From positions 1-40,071 of the forward strand of contig NZ_AZEA01000021.1 in assembly GCF_001435575.1 (NCBI RefSeq): a stretch of DNA of 40,071 nucleotides, given 5' to 3'. This document shows positions 16,751-23,524 of this stretch, piece after piece. Numbering within the stretch: position 1 is the stretch's first letter; each line of letters begins with the position of its first letter. The notes beneath the pieces are model-generated. The model did no database searches. It was given only the letters and a program-made list of their open reading frames with translations, and was not told the DNA's origin. Position numbers and translations under genes: made by a program. The DNA is from Lentilactobacillus sunkii DSM 19904 (GTDB taxonomy: Bacteria > Bacillota > Bacilli > Lactobacillales > Lactobacillaceae).

Positions 16751-18742
16751 TTAAGCTAATAATAAATCACTGCCGGTACCCTGTTCCATATAGGCCATTT
16801 GATCGGTCGAAATGCTTTGGCTGAGCTGATCTGAGAGGCTTCGGGAAATTTTTCCGGATTTGAATGCATCGGCCACGTATGTGTATTCGGATTGAAATGA
16901 CTGGATTAAAAGGGTATTTCTGAGACTATCGGTTTCTGAGTCGACAGTGGAGCTGCCTTGTCTGAAACTATAAGAACTGCGGACAAAGTTAACGGAATTT
17001 CGATTCTCCTCGGTTTCAATTTGATCCAAATAGTGATTTGCACTTTGAAACATGGCGTTTTTGATCAACTGATTGATTTTGTGTCGCTCATCGTGGATCT
17101 CTTGGCGGCTTTTTGATGGAACGGTTTGAGTCGCTTCTCCTTTGAGTCGGGCGGCTTTCTTCCTGGTTTTGAATCTTTTAATCTGAAATTTAAAAATATA
17201 TCGCATCCGGGTCATAAACCCAATCCGTCGATTAGGCATTGTCACCATTCTTCTGGAAAATCGGTTGGCAATTTTTTGGTCAATTTTGCCCTCGTTTGCC
17301 AGGTCAATGACCGCTTGAACGCTGGCCTGCTGGGCCTTGGACATGATTTCCTGAACTGCTTTACGGTCAATTTCTGTATTGCTCTTTTGACTATTCAGCA
17401 TATCGATCACGTAGTTGCGGTCTAATGTTGATATGGTCGGGTCTTGCTTGACTTGGGTGATCGCGTAATTGACCATCTCGGTTCGGTAGTTGTTGAAAGC
17501 CTGCTGATCCTGGACCACTTTTTTATGACACAGGAACGGCAGGACAATTGTTGGAACAATCAAGCTTAACAAAATGACGATCGTTGCGATATAAATCAGC
17601 TGGTCTCTAAAAGGAAACGGTTGGCCGAGAGAAGTCAACGGAATTGAAAGTGCCATGGCTAACGTAATGGTTCCGTGAACCCCACCGATTGCCGCAATAA
17701 TTGACTCCTTTGTGGTCGCACTTTCCTTTTGAACATGGAACACATTCAGCCGTATCCAAATAAACCGGATCAACAACATGACCACATAAATGGCTAACGA
17801 GTCCAACACTAATTTGATGATCGCCGTGGTTGAGTAGGGCAGCATCCGCCTGATCACCTTTGGCAGCGTGACCCCCAGGAGAACAAAAACAACGCCGTTT
17901 AAGAGGCTGGAGATGATTCCCCATGTTGAGTTGGTCACCAGTCGAACATTGGTCGAGGTGAGCTTTAAACGGCTCTGATTGATCCCGTAGATAATTCCGG
18001 CGGCGACTACTGCCAGAATGCCGGATATACCCAATTCTTCTGCGAACAGGTAAATGGCAATCGGCGTCATGATACTGAATGGCACGATCACACTGGCTGT
18101 GTCCATTGATTTATTGACCAAGACTGTTTGAATTTTGACAAATACCAGACCTGCCAAGGCACCAATAATTAGACCACCAAAGAAGCTGATCAAAAAGCGG
18201 GTAAGTCCCTCTGAAAAAGAAAAGTCACCACTAATAAATGAAGCCAGAGCTAAATTGAAAATGACGATTCCGGATGCGTCGTTAAAAAGGGATTCATTTT
18301 CCAAAGCACTGGAAACGTTGGTGGGCAGTTCAATGTCTTTGGTAATTGACTTGAGGGCGACCGAATCGGTTGGCGTGACAATTGCTGCTATCGCGAAGCA
18401 AAGTGCCAAAGGGACCAGTGGAAGTAGGGCGTGGGCAACCAATCCAATGATCACAGCCGTCGTAATCGCCAAAATTGCGGCTAAATTAAATATTTGCCGA
18501 AAGGAGCGACGGAAATGATCACCACTGGTATTCTGACCGTCATTAAACATCAACGGTGCGATCACCATCAGCATAAAAATTTCCGGTTCCAGTGAATAAT
18601 TTTGAAAAAAGGGCAGCAGAGATAAGACCAGTCCACAGCCGATTTGATAAAAAGTTAATGGGATCTTGGGAAATATCGTATAAATAATGTTGGCGATGAT
18701 TGTCGCCACAACGAGTAGGGTAAGGGAATAAAAGACTAACAA
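16751..18742 (-). CDS. CPA1-type Na+(K+)/H+ antiporter
   Basis: A 663-residue cation/proton exchanger. Residues 1-415 hold about 12 membrane segments with the CPA1 signatures PLMFNDGQNTS (about 63) and TPTDSVALKS (about 127), the latter carrying the ion-binding Asp. FNDASGIV near 152 is also typical. The 240-residue C-terminal tail is charged and helical, probably regulatory. The start is TTG with AAGGAG (18755-18750) exactly 7 nt upstream. It is divergent from spx, and their -35 boxes overlap. It serves in pH and sodium homeostasis. Confidence 0.9.
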   Translation of the reverse strand: MLVFYSLTLLVVATIIANIIYTIFPKIPLTFYQIGCGLVLSLLPFFQNYSLEPEIFMLMVIAPLMFNDGQNTSGDHFRRSFRQIFNLAAILAITTAVIIGLVAHALLPLVPLALCFAIAAIVTPTDSVALKSITKDIELPTNVSSALENESLFNDASGIVIFNLALASFISGDFSFSEGLTRFLISFFGGLIIGALAGLVFVKIQTVLVNKSMDTASVIVPFSIMTPIAIYLFAEELGISGILAVVAAGIIYGINQSRLKLTSTNVRLVTNSTWGIISSLLNGVVFVLLGVTLPKVIRRMLPYSTTAIIKLVLDSLAIYVVMLLIRFIWIRLNVFHVQKESATTKESIIAAIGGVHGTITLAMALSIPLTSLGQPFPFRDQLIYIATIVILLSLIVPTIVLPFLCHKKVVQDQQAFNNYRTEMVNYAITQVKQDPTISTLDRNYVIDMLNSQKSNTEIDRKAVQEIMSKAQQASVQAVIDLANEGKIDQKIANRFSRRMVTMPNRRIGFMTRMRYIFKFQIKRFKTRKKAARLKGEATQTVPSKSRQEIHDERHKINQLIKNAMFQSANHYLDQIETEENRNSVNFVRSSYSFRQGSSTVDSETDSLRNTLLIQSFQSEYTYVADAFKSGKISRSLSDQLSQSISTDQMAYMEQGTGSDLLLA

Positions 18743-18764
18743 AATTTTTCTCCTTTTAGAAGTT

Positions 18765-18792
18765 TTATTACCAATATTATAGTTGATAACAA
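18765..18792 (-). promoter_or_regulatory. Promoter of the antiporter gene
   Basis: On the minus strand: TTGTTA (-35, 18792-18787), 16 nt, TAATAA (-10, 18770-18765). The -35 overlaps that of the distal spx promoter on the other strand, so the two may compete. Confidence 0.45.
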
Positions 18793-18810
18793 AAATAAGT
18801 GGTGTATAAT
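18783..18810 (+). promoter_or_regulatory. Distal spx promoter P1
   Basis: TTGATA (18783-18788), 16 nt, TATAAT (18805-18810). It is a near-consensus sigma-A promoter reading toward spx. Confidence 0.6.
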
Positions 18811-18825
18811 TAATTTCACAAGTAA

Positions 18826-18844
18826 GTTACTATAAGTAAGTAAC
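18826..18844 (+). promoter_or_regulatory. Palindromic operator candidate upstream of spx P2
   Basis: GTTACT-7 nt-AGTAAC lies between the -10 of P1 and the -35 of P2. The half-sites also appear as direct repeats (AGTAAGTTAC, AGTAAGTAAC). A bound regulator could act on either promoter. Confidence 0.4.
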
Positions 18845-18848
18845 CGTA

Positions 18849-18876
18849 TTGACAAAAGTTGCTAATATGATAATAT
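18849..18876 (+). promoter_or_regulatory. Proximal spx promoter P2
   Basis: A perfect -35 TTGACA (18849-18854), 16 nt, TAATAT (18871-18876), about 60 nt before the start codon. Confidence 0.75.
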
Positions 18877-18936
18877 AGTAATTGAAGGATGTTGTTTCTC
18901 GTTTGTACTTTTGTTACTGAGCAGGGGGGAATTGTA

Positions 18937-19332
18937 ATGCTGAATTTATATGTAGCACAAAGCAGCGCATCAAGTCGGAAGGCTCGTGCATGGTTGAAGA
19001 GCCATCACATTGATTTCAAGGAAAGAAATATCAATTCCAACCCTCTTAACGCTGATGAGGTAAAACAAATTCTACGTTTAACCGAAAACGGCAGTGAAGA
19101 CATTATTTCTACAAGGTCTAATATCTATAAGAAGTTGAACTTGGACCTCGACAACCTGACTGTTTCACAGTTGGTTGACCTTGTCGTTAAGTATCCTGAT
19201 TTGATTAAACGTCCAATTATATTTGACGATCATCGTCTAGAGGTTGGATTCAACGAAGAAGAAATCAGAAGATTTCTTCCACGAAGTGTTCGTGAAGCAG
19301 AACTTCGTGAACTGGAATCACAAATCAGCTAA
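18937..19332 (+). CDS. spx: Spx/ArsC-family regulator lacking the CXXC switch
   Basis: A 131-residue protein with the exact length and layout of Spx, which binds the alpha C-terminal domain of RNA polymerase and redirects transcription under disulfide stress. Family blocks are SSRKARAWL (12-20), INSNPLNADE and RPIIFDDHRLEVGF near 90-105. The classic redox pair Cys10-X-X-Cys13 reads Ser10-Ala-Ser-Ser13, so it cannot form the activating disulfide. AGGGGGGA (18923-18930) fixes the ATG at 18937 over an upstream in-frame start. Two promoters and a dyad precede it. It may be a paralogue with redox-independent control; a canonical Spx probably exists elsewhere in the genome. Confidence 0.88.
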   Translation: MLNLYVAQSSASSRKARAWLKSHHIDFKERNINSNPLNADEVKQILRLTENGSEDIISTRSNIYKKLNLDLDNLTVSQLVDLVVKYPDLIKRPIIFDDHRLEVGFNEEEIRRFLPRSVREAELRELESQIS

Positions 19333-19341
19333 CACATTAAA

Positions 19342-19357
19342 ATAACCAATTGGTTAT
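19342..19357. other. Perfect 16-bp palindrome in the spx 3' region
   Basis: ATAACCAATTGGTTAT, 10 nt after the spx stop and 14 nt before its terminator. It is a perfect dyad with no loop, better suited to a protein-binding site than to an RNA hairpin. Confidence 0.45.
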
Positions 19358-19370
19358 ACGGATCAATTAA

Positions 19371-19406
19371 GGAACTTGGATGAACAGTCGTCCAAGTTCC
19401 TTTTTT
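19371..19406 (+). terminator. Terminator after spx
   Basis: GGAACTTGGA and TCCAAGTTCC form a perfect 10-bp stem with a 10-nt loop followed by six Ts. Confidence 0.92.
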
Positions 19407-19624
19407 AGTTTGTGAAATCGGGCCAAACCCATACTCTCGCAAGCGGATAAAATTATCGATAACTTGGGGAGATTTTTTATTTGTACGAATAACATTAAAA
19501 ACTGTTAAACCAATGCTTATTATTATCACAGAATGTAATTAAGCGCAGAAATTCCTGGTATTGTTTTTCACGAGCCAGTTGCTTAAACTTTAGTCATGTA
19601 AGACAAACAAAGGAGACGGACAAC

Positions 19625-20428
19625 TTGATTAAAATGGTCGCACTTGATTTAGATGGTACCCTGTTAACCAGTGACAAAACAATTTCAAAAGGCAACGAAC
19701 AGGCCTTAAAAGCAATCCACGATGATGGTGTTAAGGTCGTTTTGTGTACAGGCCGACCGATTAATGCAATCTGGCGGTTCATCCAACAGCTTGGATTAAC
19801 AGAAGACCTAGATTATACAATTACTTTTAACGGCGCGCTAGTCGTTCACAATAACGATAAGGCCGAACTGGCCAAGAGCGGGATTGAGAAAGCTGATTTG
19901 GTGCCGCTTCATAATTTTGTTAAAGCACAAAATGCCCCCTTGGATATCTTGGACTTCCAACAGGTTTATCCAATGACTGATTTGAAGCATTCAATGTATC
20001 AACAGCAGTTCAAAGGCAATATCGATTTTGTTCCCAGAGCATTTTCTGATTTGAGCACCTCAGATGAATACTCTAAGGCCATCGTCAGTGATCAGCCTGA
20101 ACTGTTGGATCGATATCAAAGTGCCATGGATGATACACTCCGCAGTCAGTATCATATTGTTCGATCCCAGCCGCAGATTATGGAATTCCTCGCCCCAGGA
20201 ATGGATAAAGTGGTTGGTCTGAAGGCGTTGTTGGATCACTTCGATATGGACTTTAACAATCTGATGGCGTTTGGCGATGCCGAAAATGACTTGGGCATGA
20301 TTAAAAATGCTGAGATCGGCGTTGTCATGGAAAATGGCCAACTGCCTGTTAAAGAGGCCGGAGATGTGATCACAGGGAACAACGATGATGATGGCGTCGC
20401 TCAATTCGTTAATAAATATTTTGGCTGA
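19625..20428 (+). CDS. Cof-type HAD-IIB phosphatase
   Basis: A 267-residue HAD hydrolase of the Cof/YidA group, acting on small sugar or cofactor phosphates. Motif I is DLDGTLL (8-14; nucleophile Asp8), motif II lies in VVLCTGRP (about 40), a large C2B cap covers about 85-190, and motif IV is AFGDAENDLGM near 218. The TTG start (19625) has AAGGAG (19610-19615) 9 nt upstream; the internal ATG at 19634 would be 18 nt away. It is a single gene. The substrate is unknown. Confidence 0.9.
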   Translation: MIKMVALDLDGTLLTSDKTISKGNEQALKAIHDDGVKVVLCTGRPINAIWRFIQQLGLTEDLDYTITFNGALVVHNNDKAELAKSGIEKADLVPLHNFVKAQNAPLDILDFQQVYPMTDLKHSMYQQQFKGNIDFVPRAFSDLSTSDEYSKAIVSDQPELLDRYQSAMDDTLRSQYHIVRSQPQIMEFLAPGMDKVVGLKALLDHFDMDFNNLMAFGDAENDLGMIKNAEIGVVMENGQLPVKEAGDVITGNNDDDGVAQFVNKYFG

Positions 20429-20545
20429 TTTACGTGCCATTCATATTAAATGTTAAGATTCAAGATTCCCTCCGTAAGTACTTTTATATAGTACGTTCAT
20501 GTATTATTATGGACCTATTAATATTAATCAATCGGGGGAATGATT

Positions 20546-21784
20546 ATGAAACAAAGACATGGCATCATAACAGTCATTTTAGCAATGATGTTTTCTATCG
20601 GTTTTCTTGCCAATTTTAATGCACCAGAGAATGTTGAAGCTAAACAAACAGTTAAAGTCGTTAAAGTCCAAAAGGTCGCATCGAAACCATATCGAGCTTC
20701 CAAGGGCTATATGTACAATTCGGCTAAGCTGACTAAGAAGATTCATAATTTAAAGAACTACAAAAAGACCACTTTCTATTCCAAAAAGCGGGTTACTGTA
20801 CGGACTTCCAGCAATAAGAAATCGACTTATATGTATGTCGCCAATAAGAACGGCAAGATTAAAGGCTATGTTTACGCCAAGTATCTGAAACTTTATCAGC
20901 CAACGACAATTAATATTGTGGGGACGCCCACTAATTCAGGCAATACGCAAACTGAGACAACGACTCCCAATTTGATTTCAAAAGCTAATCTGGAGTCGAT
21001 GATCGCCACTTCGCCGGATTTGGATCCGACTGGTCAGCTGCTCAGTTTGACCACCGGTGATTACGCCACCTACAAATCAGTTTTCGATAAAAACTTCAAT
21101 GTTGGCGATTACGCTGATAACGGGGTTTTCAATAATGATCAGGCATCGATTTACGTTGAATCATCTCAGCTTGTTCCCTATGTTCAAAAGGCAATTGACA
21201 AATGGAACAATGCGCTTGGTAGTATCGTGTTCACATTGGGGACTCGTCAAAGCCACAGTATGACGTTGGATTTTGGTAACGGCCAAATAGCTGGTTGGGA
21301 TGGCGTCTTCTTTGGTAATGGAATTGATGTTGATTACACATCTTTCCACGACAGCACGTATCCATATGGGTATCTCCCAATGTCATCAAACCAGCCAGTC
21401 ACCATTCATCTTTCAACTGACGATACCAGTGGTGTTGGCGATGGGATGGCAGCTCATGCAGCTAACAATTTCCATTATGACCGTACCAATCATTACCTGA
21501 CGACGACCATCACTGGTGTTCCCCGTGAGCTTTTGGAAACGTATTGGGTTGGTGTAATTACTCATGAGCTAGGTCATTCACTTGGCCTGGACCACACCCC
21601 ATATTTCCAAGACATCATGGCGGCTCAGACAGGTGTTGAAGATGGTCAGAGCCAAGAAAATATGAAATACAACTGGACCGACTACAAAGACGCTGACAAT
21701 ACGCAGGGCGGAACAATGACCGCGACGCTTACCCAGCGTGATATTGATCGGGCCAAGCTGACTAAACTACTTGGTTACTGGTAA
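20546..21784 (+). CDS. Secreted M10-like zinc metalloprotease
   Basis: A 412-residue secreted protein. The signal peptide spans about 1-31 (hydrophobic ITVILAMMFSIGFLA, cleavage likely after NVEA). A basic, tyrosine/lysine-rich domain of about 75 residues, ending GYVYAKYLKLY, resembles lactobacillar SLAP/SH3-like wall-binding modules. A threonine-rich linker follows, then a matrixin-type catalytic domain. Zinc ligands are His340, His344 and His350 in HELGHSLGLDH, and DIMAA downstream supplies the Met-turn. ATG 20546 is chosen because GGGGG (20534-20538) lies 7 nt upstream. The target is unknown; cell-wall attachment is likely. Confidence 0.88.
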   Translation: MKQRHGIITVILAMMFSIGFLANFNAPENVEAKQTVKVVKVQKVASKPYRASKGYMYNSAKLTKKIHNLKNYKKTTFYSKKRVTVRTSSNKKSTYMYVANKNGKIKGYVYAKYLKLYQPTTINIVGTPTNSGNTQTETTTPNLISKANLESMIATSPDLDPTGQLLSLTTGDYATYKSVFDKNFNVGDYADNGVFNNDQASIYVESSQLVPYVQKAIDKWNNALGSIVFTLGTRQSHSMTLDFGNGQIAGWDGVFFGNGIDVDYTSFHDSTYPYGYLPMSSNQPVTIHLSTDDTSGVGDGMAAHAANNFHYDRTNHYLTTTITGVPRELLETYWVGVITHELGHSLGLDHTPYFQDIMAAQTGVEDGQSQENMKYNWTDYKDADNTQGGTMTATLTQRDIDRAKLTKLLGYW

Positions 21785-21809
21785 AATACAAACTTAAATC
21801 AATTAAATT

Positions 21810-21838
21810 CCAATGATGATCTCATCATTGGTTTTTTT
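21810..21838 (+). terminator. Terminator after the metalloprotease gene
   Basis: CCAATGATGA and TCATCATTGG, a 10-bp perfect stem with a 2-nt loop, followed by seven Ts. Confidence 0.93.
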
Positions 21839-21842
21839 ATAC

Positions 21843-21867
21843 CGCTGTGTCCCGGTCCATCGGCTCC
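21843..21867 (+). repeat. Exact 25-bp inverted repeat, left arm
   Basis: Identical to the reverse complement of 22314-22338. It duplicates the first 25 bases of structured copy 2 and stands alone, 20 nt before copy 1, like a leftover element end. Confidence 0.9.
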
Positions 21868-21887
21868 AAAAAATTCAATTAGTGATT

Positions 21888-22031
21888 TGATTTTACTGGT
21901 TTGGCTCCGCCTGCCATAGTGGCTTTGATTTCAAGCCTGTAGTCTTGAAATACAAAGGTATCGTAATTGCCGATTTCATCGGCTTCAACGATACTTTCAC
22001 TATGGCTGGCAATGCCAAACCAGTAAAATCA
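21888..22031 (+). repeat. Structured element of second family, copy 1
   Basis: A 144-base imperfect palindrome folding as a cloverleaf. The closing stem is 17 perfect pairs (21888-21904 with 22015-22031). Next is GCCATAGTG with CACTATGGC. Two arms branch inside. Arm a is ATTTCAAG/CTTGAAAT with loop CCTGTAGT. Arm b is GTATCGT/ACGATAC, then GCCGAT/ATCGGC capped by TTC. It is related to copy 2 through conserved loops and covarying stems. Its strand is assigned by the GGCTCCGCCTGC box. It is not coding in any convincing way. Confidence 0.7.
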
Positions 22032-22186
22032 GGCAGCAGGGGTGATGTTCGGGTTGGTTTTAATAATGGGGATTACTAACAGAAGAAACTAGTGTCGACA
22101 TTTCCATACTGCTAGATAGTTAAATTGCTTACCAAAGCTACAGGAAAGTCAGATGTCATATCGGATTCTAATCCTTTATCCAAGTA

Positions 22187-22338
22187 GCTGTGTTCCGGTT
22201 CACCGGCATTGCCAGCAGTAGTGAGAATGCTGTTGAAACGGCTGAAAGCCGTGATTACAGCATCTTGATATTTCGAGACTACAGGCTCGAAATACCAAGC
22301 CACTACAGCAGGCGGAGCCGATGGACCGGGACACAGCG
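22187..22338 (-). repeat. Structured element of second family, copy 2
   Basis: Inverse orientation relative to copy 1. The closing stem is 22187-22206 with 22318-22337 (17 of 20 pairs Watson-Crick). Arm a is an 11-bp stem around TTTCGAG/CTCGAAA with the same CCTGTAGT loop (minus strand). Arm b is ATGCTGT/ACAGCAT, then ACGGCT with AGCCGT. All of arm b differs from copy 1 yet pairs perfectly. The outermost 25 bases recur at 21843-21867. Confidence 0.7.
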
Positions 22339-22364
22339 ATAGTCGTTTTCAATCAGAAACTTGC

Positions 22365-22403
22365 AAAAAAGCCTCCAAACCAATTTACATGGCTTAGAGG
22401 CTA
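22365..22403 (-). terminator. Terminator after the nucleoside hydrolase gene
   Basis: On the minus strand AGCCTC...CC pairs with GG...GAGGCT, followed by TTTTTT. Confidence 0.85.
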
Positions 22404-22419
22404 AAGCGAGATTTAAAGA

Positions 22420-23376
22420 TTAATGTTTACTGAACAGACCTGTCAGATTGCTCATGAATGCTTTCAGATAGGCATCAACGTCGGCATTAACCGCAACTTT
22501 AACGTTGGTATGTGGATCGTCCAAACGGGCAGGGTCACCGGTAGTTCGACCATAGTATTTCTCGTCGGTGGTGACATACATATTCAAGCCGATTGTTTGA
22601 ACAAAGTCGGGGTTGATGGCAACACCAACTGCAAATGGATCATGAAGGGCACAGCCGTGAAGATCGGGGCTGGTAACTTCATATGCTTTAATGTAATAGT
22701 CAACGATGTCGGCAAATGCTTCACCTGATTTGGTGTGAAGATCACGCCATTGTTGGGTCTCTTTGTAAGTTAACAACGTTCTCAACGTAACGTCCAAGCC
22801 AACTTGAGTCAGTGGGGCTTTTCTAAAGACGTGGTCAGCAGCGGTTGCATCCTGTTGAATGTTGGCTTCTGCGACGTTGGTCACGTTACCTGGAACGGTT
22901 ACAGCACCACCCATGATAGTGATGTTGCCGATTTCTTTGGTGATTTCCGGAGCTTTCTTGATGGCTGCATCCAAGTTGGTTAATGGACCAGTTGGAACCA
23001 AGATTAAATCTTTGCCGTATTTCTTAACCGCATCAATGAAGAAGTCGATGGCGTCGCCTTTTTCTGGTTGACGTTTTGGATCTGGCAGCTCAACATCACC
23101 AATTCCGTTTTCACCGTGAATTTGCGCACTAATCGGCATTCTGTCGAAGTGGTCTGATTCGGACGAGTGTGACAATCCTTGATATACAGGGACGTCTGTT
23201 GCACCCAAGAGTTCAAGAATCTTCAGTGAATTTTGAACACCATCTTCAACGTAAACATTACCGTATGAACCGATAATACCAATTAAATCAACAGCGGGAT
23301 CGGCGACAGCATAGGCGATTGCCATTGCGTCATCAATACCGGTGTCCAGGTCAAGAATCATTTTTTTCTGAGCCAT
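22420..23376 (-). CDS. iunH: Inosine/uridine-preferring nucleoside hydrolase
   Basis: A 318-residue N-ribosidase that splits ribonucleosides to base and ribose for salvage, in the cytosol. The calcium-binding N-terminal motif LDLDTGIDDA (8-17; Asp11, Asp15, Asp16) is complete. PTGPLTNLDAAI near 128 and HDPFAVGVAI near 245 are the other family blocks; the latter His-Asp pair is catalytic or metal-binding. GGAGGT precedes the ATG. It has its own promoter and terminator. The exact base preference cannot be read from sequence. Confidence 0.92.
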   Translation of the reverse strand: MAQKKMILDLDTGIDDAMAIAYAVADPAVDLIGIIGSYGNVYVEDGVQNSLKILELLGATDVPVYQGLSHSSESDHFDRMPISAQIHGENGIGDVELPDPKRQPEKGDAIDFFIDAVKKYGKDLILVPTGPLTNLDAAIKKAPEITKEIGNITIMGGAVTVPGNVTNVAEANIQQDATAADHVFRKAPLTQVGLDVTLRTLLTYKETQQWRDLHTKSGEAFADIVDYYIKAYEVTSPDLHGCALHDPFAVGVAINPDFVQTIGLNMYVTTDEKYYGRTTGDPARLDDPHTNVKVAVNADVDAYLKAFMSNLTGLFSKH

Positions 23377-23426
23377 TAAGAACTACCTCCGTTTGTGTAT
23401 TATCAAGGATGAAAACCCTTTACCTA

Positions 23427-23455
23427 ATCATAACCGAATTTTTCTTGAAACTCAA
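23427..23455 (-). promoter_or_regulatory. Promoter of the nucleoside hydrolase gene
   Basis: On the minus strand: TTGAGT (-35, 23455-23450), 17 nt, TATGAT (-10, 23432-23427). Confidence 0.6.
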
Positions 23456-23524
23456 TTCTGCGGTAACCTTGAAACCAATTAATTTGTAAGTTACGCTTAA
23501 TGGTATCAACCATAGGAGTGAATT

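Larger units (their letters stand above)
21785..22419. other. 635-base intergenic region between convergent genes
   Basis: It holds, in order: the metalloprotease terminator, the left arm of an exact 25-bp inverted repeat, structured element copy 1, about 155 bases with no recognised feature (22032-22186), structured element copy 2 in inverse orientation ending in the right arm of the repeat, and the nucleoside-hydrolase terminator. A 63-codon open frame (22112-22303, minus) falls within copy 2 and is better explained as part of the element. Confidence 0.7.

Noticed and set aside
19329-19529. A 66-codon minus-strand open frame running through the spx terminator
   Set aside because: It crosses a strong terminator palindrome, has a weak start and no ribosome binding site. 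The N-terminal half looks vaguely hydrophobic but cannot be supported as a gene.
22112-22303. A 63-codon minus-strand open frame whose translation resembles a translation of element copy 1
   Set aside because: The similarity follows from nucleotide identity. Differences fall mostly in codon positions 1 and 2 and are paired across stems, which fits structure and not coding. No ribosome binding site is seen.
21843-22338. Insertion sequence with terminal inverted repeats
   Set aside because: The 25-bp ends are perfect but there is no transposase, the spacing is under 500 bp, and no target-site duplication is visible. A MITE-like origin is still possible and is kept as a finding.
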